A stretch of DNA of 64,000 nucleotides from WHSW01 sp963851045 (GTDB taxonomy: Bacteria > Actinomycetota > Thermoleophilia > Solirubrobacterales > 70-9), in the NCBI GenBank assembly GCA_963851045.1, contig CAWKNC010000002.1:62001-126000 (forward strand), written 5' to 3'. Under the pieces are notes generated by a model that was given only the letters and a program-made list of their open reading frames with translations, was not told the DNA's origin and ran no database searches. Below are positions 49,883-59,967 of the stretch, one piece after another. The position numbers and the translations under genes are program-made. Numbering within the stretch: the first letter of the stretch is position 1; every line of letters begins with the position of its first letter.

Positions 49883-51628
49883 GGCGAGTGGCGACAAGCC
49901 TCTGTGTGATCGTCGCCGCGATCGCGGGTTTGACCGCGAGCGCCGGCGCGGACGATGTCCGCACTTACGAGATCGAGATGTACAACGCCTTCGGGATCGT
50001 CGAGGGCTCGGACGTGCGGATTGCCGGCGTCAACGCGGGCTCGGTGACGGAGCTCGCGATCACTCCGCAAAAGCGCGCTCGCGTGACCATCGAGCTCTCC
50101 GGCGATCTCGGCACGCTCGGCGAGGACTCGAAGTGCTCGTCGGAGCCGCAGTCGCTGATCGCCGAGTACTACATCAGCTGCGCGCCGGCTGGCGATCCAC
50201 TGGAAGACGGCGGCACGATCCCCGCCTCCCAGGTCTCGCAGACCGTCCAGAACGACCTCGTCCAGAACACGCTGCGCGAGCCGTTCAAGCAACGCTTTGC
50301 GTTGCTGATCACCGAGTTCGGTACGGCGCTCGCCGGCAACGCGGAGAGCCTCAACGAGGCGATCCGTCTCGGGGCACCGGCGATCACCCAGCTGCAGAAG
50401 ATCACCTCGATCCTCGCGAGTCAGAACAGGATCATCACCAACCTCAACGTCAACTCCGACCGGGTGATCAGCCGCCTGGCGGCGCGCCGCGAGGACGTTG
50501 TTCGCTTCATTCGCGAGGCGGGCGACACCGCCGAGGCCTCGGTCGCGCGCCGCGACGACCTCTCCCGGGACTTCGAGATCCTCGACGACTTCCTCGTCGA
50601 GCTGCAGCCGACGCTGGCAAAGCTCGATGAGGTGGCTCGCACCAACACGCCGCTGCTTGCGGACCTCCGCGCCGCGGCACCCGACCTCAACCGCCTCGCG
50701 CTCAACCTTCCGGGCTTCTCCAGTGCCAGCGAGGCGGCGCTTGACAGCCTCGGCTCCGCCTCGACCGTCGGCACCAAGGCTCTGCGCCGCGGCGCCGATG
50801 AGATCAAGCAACTGGCCGACGCGGGCGAGGGGGCGCCGAGGACGAGCGAGATCCTCGCCGACCTCCTCCGCGATCTCGATGATCCGCGCCGGGCAGTGGA
50901 GATCGATGACCGCGTTCCCGACGACACGGGCCGCACCGACCCGCGGCCCGGCCAGAGGGACACGAAGGGATACACGGGCCTGGAAGGCCTACTCAACTAC
51001 GCCTACTACCAGCCGGGCGCGCTCAACCAGTTCGACCAGGTCGGGCACCTGCTGCACTTCACGCTCTACTACATCAACACCGGCGCATGCGGCGCGTTCG
51101 ACAGCGGGCGCGACCCGCAGACGGGCGAGGTCGGTGTCCCAGCTCAGGACGGCGGGATCACGACGAACATCCTCGAGGCGGCTGATTGCGTCGGCTGGCT
51201 TGGCCCAAATCAGCCGGGGATCAACGAGGACCTGGGCCTGCCGCCGTATGACCCATCGGTCTGCCCGAAGGGCACCGCACCGGAGGCGGCAGAGCCTCTC
51301 TGCACCCCCGCAAACAGCAGCCGAAACAGTGAGCGCGGCGAACGCTCCGGGCAGGGTGGCAATGGCGACGCCGATGGAGCTGACGGCGGTCCCGCGGGTG
51401 ATGGCGGCGGCGGCGCGGACGGCGGCGATGGCGCGGGAACCGGCCCCGGCGAGCTGCCCGACGACATCCTCGACGACATCCTCGATCTGCCGCCAGGCGC
51501 GATCGATGACCTTCCCCAGGGCGTCCAGGATCAGCTCGGCATCGGCGGCGGCGGCCAGTCCGGCGGCGGCGGCGCCGGTTCCGGGCGCGACAGAAGATCT
51601 CCTCGACTTCCTGTTCGGTACGCCATGA
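49879..51628 (+). pseudogene. Mce (MlaD-domain) protein 2, frameshift near the C-terminus
   Basis: About 580 residues. Signal or anchor segment (ATSLCVIVAAIAGLTASAGA), Mce domain (EIEMYNAFGIVEGSDVRIAG then AGSVTELAITPQKRARVTI), helical middle and a Gly/Asp-rich low-complexity region (GGNGDADGADGGPAGDGGG) before LPDDILDDILDLPPGAIDD. The proper ending ATEDLLDFLFGTP with TGA at 51626-51628 lies in another frame; the shift is in the GGC-rich tract near 51545-51590. As written the frame runs on into mce3. The TGA/ATG overlap (ATGA at 51625) shows the original gene boundary. Confidence 0.8.
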
Positions 51629-53278
51629 GGAACCGGGGAGCCATGGGGACGCTGACGGCCTCGCCGACGATGGTCGGTGCGGTGACGACGCTGATCGTGA
51701 TCGTCGCGGTCTTCCTCGCGTATAACGCCAACGCCGGTCTGCCCTTCGTTCCCGTGTACAGGGTCTCCGTTGAGATCCCTGACGCGGCTCGGCTGACAAA
51801 CAGCAACGAGGTCCGGATCGGCGGCCACCGAGTTGGCGTCGTCGAGTCGATCGACGCCATCCCGGCCGATGAGGTCTCGGACTCGGCGAGCGGCGGAAAT
51901 ACCGCAACGACCGAGGACGGCGGAGTCGTCGCCAAGGTCAATCTGAAGCTCGACAAGAGCGTCCAGCCGATCCCAGTCGACTCGATCTTCCGCGTTCGTT
52001 ACCGATCTTCTTTCGGGCTCAAATACGTCGAGATCGTTCGCGGGCAGGGCGACCCGGCACCGGAGGGCTACGTGTTCAACGGCACCGACGACGGTGGCAA
52101 CTGCGCGCTGCCGGTCAACCCCGAGACCTTCGAGGAAACGACCGTGGCTACCGCGAAGAACGGGTGCTTCCAAGCGCAGACCGAGTTCGACGACATCGCC
52201 AACACCTTCGACGCGCCGACACGTAGCGCGGTCCGCCAAAACCTGACCGGCTACGGCAGCGCATTCGCGGGGCGCGGGACGTCCCTCAACGACGCGATCG
52301 GCAGCCTCGAGCCGCTGTTCAGGGGTCTGCGTCCGGTCACGCGCGTGTTGCTCGAGCGCGACACTCGCTTCGCAAACTTCTTCCCGGCTCTGGGGCGTAC
52401 GGCGGCTGCCGTCGCCCCCGTCGCCGAGCAGCAGGCCGACTTCTTCACCAAGGCGGCGATCGCGTTCACGGCGATCTCCTCGGATCCCGGCGCGCTGCAG
52501 GAGACGATCTCCGAGACCGCGCCGACGCTCGAGGCCGGGATCGACATCCTGCCGCGCCAGCGTCCGTTTCTGACCTCGCTCTCCGTCCTGGCCCGCAACC
52601 TGCGCCCCGGCGTCACCGACCTGCGCGCGACGCTGCCGGTGCTCAACGAGGCGATCGAGGTCGGAACGCCGATCCTCGCTCGCTCGCCGGCCACAAACCG
52701 GCGCCTGGAGGCGGTGCTGCGCGAGCTCAACCAGGTCGTCACCCAGCCGACGACGAGGCTGACGCTGCAGCGCCTGGAGGAGACGTTCGAGACGGCCGAA
52801 CCGCTGGCCGAGTACGTGGCACCCGCGCAGACCGTCTGCAACTACTGGAACTACTGGTTCACCTTCCTGCCAAACGCCCTCAGCGATCGCGATCAGGTTG
52901 GCTACTCGTTCCGCCAGGCGCTGTCCGCGATGCCCCACGCTGTGGAGACCCCGGTCGACGGATACTCGGGCACGCAGACGAACGGCAAGACCGACGACGG
53001 GGTGTTCAAGCCATTCGAGGTCCCGATTGTCAATGCTCACCCGTACGTGCCGGGCGGTCAGCGCAACGGCGATTGCGAGGGTGGCCAGTCCGGCTACGCG
53101 CTGGGTCAGGGCCTCGTGCCCGGTCAGTCGCCGAGCAACCCCTCCTACGGCGTCACCGACCTGCCCGGCTCGCGCGGGCCCGACGACCCTCTTCTACAAC
53201 GACGACAACGAGCGCGAGCTCGTCGACACCCGCGTGCCCTCGCGCGCTCCGCAGACGTGGGAGGGCATCGGCGAATGA
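51625..53278 (+). pseudogene. Mce (MlaD-domain) protein 3, frameshift near the C-terminus
   Basis: About 550 residues. Short basic N-terminus, membrane anchor (AVTTLIVIVAVFLAYNANAG), Mce domain (VYRVSVEIPDAARLTNSNEV then HRVGVVESIDAIPADEV), helical middle, conserved C-terminal domain (CNYWNYWFTFLPNALSDRD; PIVNAHPYVPGGQ). The natural ending FYNDDNERELVDTRVPSRAP then QTWEGIGE and TGA at 53276-53278 lies in another frame. A one-base change near 53187 (the CCC of GACGACCCTC) accounts for it. As written the frame runs into mce4. Confidence 0.8.
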
Positions 53279-54915
53279 GAAAGCAGCGTGAATCCCGAGT
53301 GCCGAGCTGGCTCATCGGCCTTGGGCTGGTCATCGTCTTGGCCTGCGCCTCGTACATGGCGTTCGCCAAGGAGCTGCCCTGGAGCCACAAGTACACGGTC
53401 AAGGCCGTCTTCTCGTCCGCGCAGAGCGTGCGGCCGAGCTCGCCGGTGCGCATCGCCGGCGTCCAGGTCGGCGAGGTCGCCAAGGTCGAGCCGCTCGTCG
53501 GGGCGGATGCCGAGACGGCAACGGATCAGGCCAACGGCGCGCCGGCGGCAGCGACGTCGGCGTCCGGCCCAACCGGCGAGCAGGCCGCGGTGGTGACGAT
53601 GGAGCTCGAGGAGAACGCGCTACCCCTGCGTGAGGACTCGACCTTCAAGCTGCGACCGCGGCTGTTCCTCGAGGGCAACTACTTCGTCGACCTGCGCCCG
53701 GGGAGCCCCAACGCTCCCCAGGTCGAGGACGGGCACACCTTCCCGGTCAACCAGACGGCCTACTCGGTGCAGCTGGACACGATCCTGACCACGCTTCAGG
53801 GCGATGTGCGCGCCGACCTGCAGACCTTCCTCGACCAGTTCGGCAACGCGCTGACGAAGTACAAGGGCGCGGAGGGCTTCCAGGAGCTCTATCGATCCTC
53901 CCCCGACGCCTTCCGCTACACGTCGCTCGTCAACGAGGCGTTCCTCGGCACCGAGCCCGGCGACCTCCAGGGCGTGATCCACGGTCTCGACCGCGTCGTC
54001 GAAGGACTCGGCCGTAACGAGGTGGCCGTCCAGGACCTGATCAGCAACCTCGCCACGTTCAGCGGATCCTTCGCGGCCGAAGACCAGGCGCTGGGCGAGG
54101 CGGTGGAGGTGCTCCCGGACGCCCTCGAGGAGGCACAGCCCGCGTACGCAGCGCTCAACTCCTCGTTCCCGCAGCTGCGCGCGTTCGCCCGTGAGGCGCT
54201 GCCAGGCGTGCGCTCGACGCCCGACACCCTCGACGCCTCGATCCCGTTTGTCGATCAGGTCCGCCTGCTGGTCTCCAAGCGTGAGCTGCGCGGCCTCACC
54301 GCCGACCTGCGCCCGACGATTCCAGAGCTCGCCACCCTCGCCGATCGCAGCGTCGACTTCTTCGATGCCACCCGGGCGCTTTCGAGCTGCTTCAACGAGG
54401 TCGTGATCCCGTGGTCGCAGGACACGGTCGAGCCGGTCGACCCGGCTGGCGCATATCCACACGAGCCAACCGGTCGCGTCTTCGAGGAGACGGCCTACGG
54501 TCTGGCCGGCATCGCGGGCGAGAGTCGCTCGGGTGACCCCAACGGCCAGTACATCCGCGTTGCAGCCGGAGGCGGCCAGAACACCGTGATCATCCCCAAC
54601 GGCGTCCCGAGCCAGACCGGGCCCGGGTTGGAGGACGCCGTTGGCGTCACGCCCTTCCCGATCGTCGGCGCTATGCCTCGGATCGAGGACTCGGCGAAGA
54701 CCCCGTTCAAGCCGAACTCCCCGTGCGAGCGCCAGGAGCCCCCGAACCTGCAGGGCGGCGTCGGCAACGCGCCGCAGCAGTCCACGGCGGCGCCTACGGA
54801 TCCGGCGCAGGTCCTCGCTGCGGCGACGCCGAAGGAGATCCGCTCGGCCGCCGACCAGTACGGCCTCACCAACGCACAGCTGGCACCACTGCTGAAGATG
54901 GCAGGAGGCGGCTGA
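53275..54915 (+). CDS. Mce (MlaD-domain) protein 4
   Basis: About 546 residues from ATG 53275, which overlaps the original mce3 stop as ATGA. Membrane anchor (PSWLIGLGLVIVLACASYMA), Mce domain (YTVKAVFSSAQSVRPSSPVR then VQVGEVAKVEPLVGADAE, with an Ala/Thr-rich insertion), then FKLRPRLFLEGNYFVDLRPG. Helical middle and an extended Pro-rich C-terminus (CERQEPPNLQGG). TGA overlaps the start of mce5. Complete. Confidence 0.9.
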   Translation: MRKQRESRVPSWLIGLGLVIVLACASYMAFAKELPWSHKYTVKAVFSSAQSVRPSSPVRIAGVQVGEVAKVEPLVGADAETATDQANGAPAAATSASGPTGEQAAVVTMELEENALPLREDSTFKLRPRLFLEGNYFVDLRPGSPNAPQVEDGHTFPVNQTAYSVQLDTILTTLQGDVRADLQTFLDQFGNALTKYKGAEGFQELYRSSPDAFRYTSLVNEAFLGTEPGDLQGVIHGLDRVVEGLGRNEVAVQDLISNLATFSGSFAAEDQALGEAVEVLPDALEEAQPAYAALNSSFPQLRAFAREALPGVRSTPDTLDASIPFVDQVRLLVSKRELRGLTADLRPTIPELATLADRSVDFFDATRALSSCFNEVVIPWSQDTVEPVDPAGAYPHEPTGRVFEETAYGLAGIAGESRSGDPNGQYIRVAAGGGQNTVIIPNGVPSQTGPGLEDAVGVTPFPIVGAMPRIEDSAKTPFKPNSPCERQEPPNLQGGVGNAPQQSTAAPTDPAQVLAAATPKEIRSAADQYGLTNAQLAPLLKMAGGG

Positions 54916-56255
54916 TGGCGACCGCGATTCGCAAGCACCTGCGCGACTTCATCGCAATCGCGGCGCTGCTCGTCCTGGCGGTTGCCATCACCGGTTACAT
55001 CGTCCAAAAGCAGCGCCTGCGCATCCCCGTCCTCGAGGAGAAGCCCTTCGAGCTGAAGGCCGAGTTCACGACCGCTCAGGCGGTCGTGCCCGGACAGGGA
55101 CAGTCGATTCGCGTGGCGGGCGTGAAGATCGGCGATGTGGCGGATGTCGACGTCGAGGACGGCCGGGGCGTCGTCACCTTCGCGATCGAGCGTGACTACC
55201 TGCCGATCTACAAGGACGCCACGATCCTGATGCGTCCCACGACCGCGCTCAAGGACATGTTCTTCCAGCTCGACCCCGGTACGAAATCGGCCGGCGAGTA
55301 CGACGAGGGCGACACGATCGCGGCGGCAAACACCGCTCCTGACGTCAACCTCGACGAGATCCTCGCGGCGCTTGACGCCGACAACCAGGCCTACCTCAGG
55401 CTGCTGCTGGTTGGAGCCGGCCAGGGCCTCAACGGCCGCGACAAGGACTTCGGGAAGCTTCTCGGGGGCCTTGGCCCGATCAACAAGGACCTGGCCGAGC
55501 TCAACAAGCTGGTTGCCACCCGGCGCCAGAACCTCGCGAACCTGGTCCACAACCTCAACGTGCTGACCACCCGCGTCGGCCGGTCCGACGACGACATCGC
55601 TCGCTTTGTCGCCACCTCGGCGGACGCTCTGGGGGCCATTGCCGAGCAGGACCTGAACGTTCAGCGCGCGGTCGGCCTGCTGCCGGGGACGCTGGGTCAG
55701 GCGCGAGACACCTTCGCCAACACCACCAAGTTCGCCTCTGAGCTCGGCCCGGCGTTCGAGGCGCTGCGCCCGTTTGCGCGCAACCTCGACGAGATGAACG
55801 CGGGGGTCGAGGCACTGGCGCGCGATGCGACGCCGGTTCTCGAGGACGAGATCCGTCCGTTCGTGCGCCAGGCGCGCAAGCCGGTGGACGATCTCAACCG
55901 AGCCGCGCAGGAGTACTCAGCCGCCGCTCCGCGTCTCACCACGGTCACCAACAAGCTCAACCGACTGACCAACATGGCCGCCCATAACCCGCGCGGAGCC
56001 GAGCCCGTGGGTGCCAGCGGTCGCGACGAGGGTTATCTGTACTGGGCCGGGTGGCTCGGTCACACCGGCAATTCGGTGTTCTCAGCCGGAGACGGCAACG
56101 GCTTCTATCGCCGGATCTACTTCACGGCCGGCTGCGACCAGCTGGTCAACATCGTCCAGGGCGAGGTCGAGAACGAGCTCAATCCGCTCGCCGAGATCGT
56201 CACCGGGCTCACCGGTCCCGTCCGCGAACAGCTCTGCGCCCAGAACACCCCCTAA
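54915..56255 (+). CDS. Mce (MlaD-domain) protein 5
   Basis: 446 residues. Anchor (FIAIAALLVLAVAITGYIVQ), Mce domain (FELKAEFTTAQAVVPGQGQS then VKIGDVADVDVEDGRGVVTF), long helical region with heptad-like Leu and Asn pattern, ending VREQLCAQNTP. The ATG at 54915 overlaps the mce4 stop by one base. Complete, no frame disturbance. Confidence 0.92.
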   Translation: MATAIRKHLRDFIAIAALLVLAVAITGYIVQKQRLRIPVLEEKPFELKAEFTTAQAVVPGQGQSIRVAGVKIGDVADVDVEDGRGVVTFAIERDYLPIYKDATILMRPTTALKDMFFQLDPGTKSAGEYDEGDTIAAANTAPDVNLDEILAALDADNQAYLRLLLVGAGQGLNGRDKDFGKLLGGLGPINKDLAELNKLVATRRQNLANLVHNLNVLTTRVGRSDDDIARFVATSADALGAIAEQDLNVQRAVGLLPGTLGQARDTFANTTKFASELGPAFEALRPFARNLDEMNAGVEALARDATPVLEDEIRPFVRQARKPVDDLNRAAQEYSAAAPRLTTVTNKLNRLTNMAAHNPRGAEPVGASGRDEGYLYWAGWLGHTGNSVFSAGDGNGFYRRIYFTAGCDQLVNIVQGEVENELNPLAEIVTGLTGPVREQLCAQNTP

Positions 56256-56258
56256 ACG

Positions 56259-57858
56259 ATGCAGAAGTCAGCCCCATCACTCGGACGCATCCTCATTGCA
56301 GCGGGCTTCACGCTGTCGTCGTTTCGGCCTGATCCTGTTCCTGTGGACGGCCTTCGGCGGTCCGATTCCCCTGAAGCCGGAGAGCTATCGGGTCAAGGCG
56401 TACTTCCCCGAGGCGACCCAGCTCGCGGTGGAATCCGACGTGCGCATCGGCGGCGTGTCGGTCGGCAAGGTCAAGGAGATCGAGCTGGCACCCGCGAGCC
56501 AGCGCGTCAACGGTCAGGACACCACCGCGGCGGTAATGGAGATCGAGCCGCAGTTCGCCCCGATCTCAACCGACGCCCGCGCGATCCTCCGCCAGAAGAC
56601 GCTTCTCGGCGAGACCTACGTCGAGTTGACCTCGGGAACCGAACCGGACACCGACGCGGCGCCTGTCGCGCTTGGCGCCGACGCCAACGTCACCGACGCC
56701 GAGGCAGACTCAGTCGAGTCGATTCCCGAGGGTGGCACGTTGGGAATCAGTCGCACCGCGGACGCGACTCAGATCGATGAGATCTTCAACGCCCTCGACG
56801 ACGAGACGCGCGCGGCCTTCCAGCGCTGGCAGCAGAGCTCCGCGCGCGCGGTCGAGGGGCGCGGGCTCGACCTCAACGACGCGTTCGGCAACCTTGGCCC
56901 GTTCGTCACCGATGCCTCAGAGATCATCGACCTCCTCGGCCGCCAGAAGGTCGCTCTCAAGGGCCTGGTTCGCGACACCGGCACAGTCTTCGATGCGCTC
57001 AGCGCCAATGACCAGGCCCTGGCCGGCGCGATCGTGGGCTCCGACAACACGTTTGACGCGCTCGCCGACGAGGAGCAAGCGCTCGCTGAGACGTTCCAGA
57101 TCATGCCGACCTTCCAGCGCGAGACGAGGGCCACGCTCGAACGCCTCGACACGTTCCAGGCCAATACCAAGCCGCTGATCGACGACCTCGTCCCGGTGGC
57201 GCGCGACCTCAGCCCCACGCTCGCATCGGTGCGTGAGCTGTCACCGAACCTTCGCGACCTGTTCGTCAAGCTCGGCGATCTGCAGCGGGTCGCCAAGACC
57301 GGGCTGCCCGCGGCCGAGAGCTTCCTCGACGGCCTCGCGCCGGTCCTGGACGAGCTCGATCCGTTCCTCGCGAACTTCAACCCGGTCCTGCGTTACCTCG
57401 AGTTCCAGAAGGCGACCGTCGTCGACTTCATCATGGCTCCGGGCGTCGCGCTCTCGGGTAAGTACGTCGGCCAGCCTGGCGATCCGGCACCGCGTCACGG
57501 GCTGCGCCAGATCAGCTACACCGGGACCCCTGAGGCCCTCTCGATCCACCCGGAACGCCTCGCTCAGAATCGCGGCAACGCCTATCTCGTGCCGGGCGCG
57601 CTCAACAACTTCTCGGCGGGCAGAAACGGGATCTTCGCCAACTTCGACTGCAAGAACACCGACTATGGCCCGACCGGCGCTGACCCCGATGAGGACGAGA
57701 TCCTGCCGGGCCAGAGCGTCGCGGGGGTCAACCGCGGCAACCCGCCCGGCACCGACCCGACCCACTTCGCCCCCTGCTACATCCAGGGCGACTTCCCGGG
57801 CCCGCCCGGCGACGACTTCGGCAGCGGCCGCTTCCCGAGTCTTTTCCAGGACCCTTGA
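56259..57858 (+). pseudogene. Mce (MlaD-domain) protein 6, frameshift near the N-terminus
   Basis: About 530 residues when repaired. ATG at 56259 gives MQKSAPSLGRILIAAGFTLS, then the frame must shift by one base near 56322 (the TTT of GTTTCGG) to FGLILFLWTAFGGPIPLKPE. The anchor helix is therefore split by the indel. Mce domain: YRVKAYFPEATQLAVESDVR then VSVGKVKEIELAPASQRVNG. The C-terminus ends FGSGRFPSLFQDP. The stop lies at the first base of the REP-like repeat. Confidence 0.82.
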
Positions 57859-57963
57859 AATAACTCCCGAGGGATGCTCCGCTGAATAACTCCCGAGGGA
57901 TGCTCCGCTTCGCGTCCGCTCCCTCGGGGTTGCGCTCTGTTCAGGGACGGCAGGTCGTGGGCT
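57857..57963 (+). repeat. REP-like stem-loop repeat, copy B
   Basis: Two tandem 26-27 bp units (TAACTCCCGAGGGATGCTCC) then the hairpin CCCGAGGG, 21-nt loop identical to copy A, CCCTCGGG, then the same tail TGCGCTCTGTTCAGGGACGG. The stem arms differ from copy A but pair perfectly. It overlaps the mce6 stop and precedes the SCP2 gene. The remaining gap to 58023 holds GGCGC/GCGCC and CCTAT/ATAGG hairpin arms. Confidence 0.85.
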
Positions 57964-58023
57964 GGTAAACCGGCGCTTCGCGCCTATCCTCGGCGCGCTT
58001 CGGGCAAGACATAGGATTTGGGC

Positions 58024-58455
58024 GTGCCTGTTTTTGAGTCTGCGCAGGATCTGTATGACACGATCGGGCGGCTGCTCGTCGATCTAGCCGCCGATCCGGA
58101 GATGGGGCCGAAGTTCCGCAAGGCCAACACCATCGTTCGTTACGAGCACTTCGATCCGGAGGCGGTTATCACCGTGCGGCTGATGGAGGACGAGCCCGGT
58201 GATGTCGACTTCGGCGACTCCGCGCTCGAGCCCGAGGTGCGAATGACGATGGCCGCCGATACGGCCCACAGCTTCTGGCTCGGCCAGGTCAACGTGACGG
58301 TGGCGCTCGCTCGCGGGCAGATCAAGGCGGAGGGGCCGGTCGCAAAGATCCTCAAGCTCGTGCCGCTGGCAAAGCCCGCGTTCCCGCGCTACAAGGCCCT
58401 TCTCATCGAGCAGGGTCGCACCGACCTCGTCGAGCCACCCGAGGTTCCCGCTTGA
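58024..58455 (+). CDS. SCP2-like sterol/lipid-binding domain protein
   Basis: 143 residues. The sequence (TIGRLLVDLAADPEMGPKF, VITVRLMEDEPGDVDF, VRMTMAADTAHSFWLGQVNV, LARGQIKAEGPVAKILKLVP) fits the SCP-2 sterol-transfer fold as a stand-alone domain. A lipid-handling role fits with the mce genes just before it. I used GTG 58024; a TTG two codons upstream is possible. The stop overlaps the next start (TTGA). Confidence 0.75.
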   Translation: MPVFESAQDLYDTIGRLLVDLAADPEMGPKFRKANTIVRYEHFDPEAVITVRLMEDEPGDVDFGDSALEPEVRMTMAADTAHSFWLGQVNVTVALARGQIKAEGPVAKILKLVPLAKPAFPRYKALLIEQGRTDLVEPPEVPA

Positions 58456-59129
58456 AGGCGGATGAGTGGGCGGCGACGGTCAAGGACCTGGCCAACAGCC
58501 GCGACCTTCGCTACGAGCCGGTCGGCGGTCTCAATCCCGTCGGTGGTCCGGTCGCTCTTTGTCCGGGCGGCACGAACCGGATCACCGGCCAGCTCGCGCC
58601 CGAGTTCTGGGGCGCCTCGTGTGATTCCGAGGAACACGAGCAGGGCGGGCTGTTCTCCAAGACCGTGCTTCCGCGGTCGATCCTCGCAAAGTCGCACATG
58701 CCCGACCTCGCGAAGGTCGTGCCGATTTTCAACGTCGAGTCGATCGAGGGCGATGAGCGCATCGAGCAGCTGGCAAGCCGGCGCAAGGTCGAGTTCGAAT
58801 CGATCGAGTTCAACCGCCGCTTTTTGGCAACGGTGCCCTCCGATCACGACCCGATCGCGTTACGCGAACTGTTCAGCCCCGGCTTTCTGGATTGGGCGGC
58901 GCAGATTCCCAACGAGTGCGAGTTCGGGATCACGGATCGCCAGCTTTATTTCACCTGGCGCCTGCGCGATCTCAGCGCTGACGAGTACGGCGGGGCGCTC
59001 GACACGGCCGGCGGCCTGTTCAAGCGGCTGCGCAACGAGATGGAGGAGTCGGGCGAGCACACCTACCAGCCCGGCCCCTGGCACGCGGGCCTCGAGCCGT
59101 TTCCGGGCACTGACGCTCGCCAGGCCTAG
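58452..59129 (+). CDS. Conserved protein of unknown function, 225 residues
   Basis: TTG start at 58452 overlaps the SCP2 stop. No membrane segment. Recognisable phrases are VALCPGGTNRITGQLAPEFW, FESIEFNRRFLATVPSDHDP and FSPGFLDWAAQIPNECEFG, which look like a soluble alpha/beta protein; two Cys in the N-terminal half. The family is not recognised. Because of the overlap it should be made with the SCP2 protein. The end overlaps the convergent Nudix gene by 4 bp. Confidence 0.65.
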   Translation: MKADEWAATVKDLANSRDLRYEPVGGLNPVGGPVALCPGGTNRITGQLAPEFWGASCDSEEHEQGGLFSKTVLPRSILAKSHMPDLAKVVPIFNVESIEGDERIEQLASRRKVEFESIEFNRRFLATVPSDHDPIALRELFSPGFLDWAAQIPNECEFGITDRQLYFTWRLRDLSADEYGGALDTAGGLFKRLRNEMEESGEHTYQPGPWHAGLEPFPGTDARQA

Positions 59130-59746
59130 ACCGGCAGCTCGCCGGGGTTGTCCGCCGCCTCGTCGTAGCCCGGGTCGGTCGGCAGCAGTACGCGGTGATT
59201 CGCGCGCGTGCCGGTGACCCGCGGGAGGATCGGCTCGACGCGATCCCCCGGAGCGGCGGCCATCACCTCGTCGGCATCGGCGAAGCGCAAGAGTGTCTCG
59301 AGCGTCTTGATCGTCGGGAAGACGAGCGACAGGTCACCCGCAGCGTGGGCGTCGAGCGCGGCCTGCGGCTCCCACCACGCCACCTCAGAGATCTCGGCCT
59401 CGTCGGCCTTCGGCGAGGAGTGGGGTGGTGCCAGCCCGACGAGGAAGTGGGTGTCGAAGCGGACAGGAACCACCTCGGGGGTGATCCAGCGAGACCACGC
59501 AAGCAGCTCCGGTTCGGGGCCGAGATCGACGCCAGTCTCCTCCTCGAGCTCGCGGGCGGCGCATTGGGCCGGCGTCTCGCCGGGATCGATCGATCCGCCG
59601 GGGAAGACCCATACGCCGGGCATGAACGACGCGGCGTCGGAGCGTCGGCACATCAGGACCTGCACGCCGCGGTCCGAATGGCGACCGCCGCGGCGCAGCA
59701 ACACAATGGTCGCCGCCGGTCGTGGGGTCGCAGGGGCGTCGCTCAC
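59126..59746 (-). CDS. Nudix hydrolase
   Basis: 206 residues. The Nudix box is complete: GGSIDPGETPAQCAARELEE followed by ETGV (G-x5-E-x7-REUxEExGU). ATIVLLRRGGRHSDRGVQVL precedes it, and SRWITPEVVPVRFDTHFLVG lies after the box, as in the acyl-CoA- or CoA-hydrolysing NUDT19-like group; exact substrate unknown. GTG start 59746; divergent from the rubredoxin gene by 26 bp. Confidence 0.9.
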   Translation of the reverse strand: MSDAPATPRPAATIVLLRRGGRHSDRGVQVLMCRRSDAASFMPGVWVFPGGSIDPGETPAQCAARELEEETGVDLGPEPELLAWSRWITPEVVPVRFDTHFLVGLAPPHSSPKADEAEISEVAWWEPQAALDAHAAGDLSLVFPTIKTLETLLRFADADEVMAAAPGDRVEPILPRVTGTRANHRVLLPTDPGYDEAADNPGELPV

Positions 59747-59772
59747 GATGGCGGACGATAACCTGCCGGGCT

Positions 59773-59955
59773 GTGAGCACCGAAACCGAGACGAAGCAGT
59801 TGTGGATCTGCAGCTCCTGTGGGTTTATCTACGACCCCGACGAGGGCGACCCCGACGGCGGCATCCCGCCCGGGACCGCCTTCAGCGAGATCCCCGACAC
59901 CTGGTTCTGTCCGGTGTGCGGCGCACGCAAGGCGGACTTCGAGCCGTACGAGTAA
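59773..59955 (+). CDS. Rubredoxin
   Basis: 60 residues. Iron-binding Cys pairs ICSSCGFIYDPDEGDPDG and WFCPVCGARKADFEPYE, with the conserved IPPGTAFSEIPDTW between. One-electron carrier, for example for alkane or fatty-acid hydroxylases or oxidative-stress enzymes. The GTG at 59773 gives a short N-terminal extension STETETKQLW. The longer frame upstream is antisense to the Nudix gene. Confidence 0.95.
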   Translation: MSTETETKQLWICSSCGFIYDPDEGDPDGGIPPGTAFSEIPDTWFCPVCGARKADFEPYE

Positions 59956-59967
59956 GTAAGGGCAGGC

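Noticed and set aside
49849..54915. A single 1688-residue triple Mce fusion protein
   Set aside because: Two out-of-frame stops that overlap the next gene's ATG, and the conserved Mce3 C-terminus in another frame, show three separate genes joined by indels.
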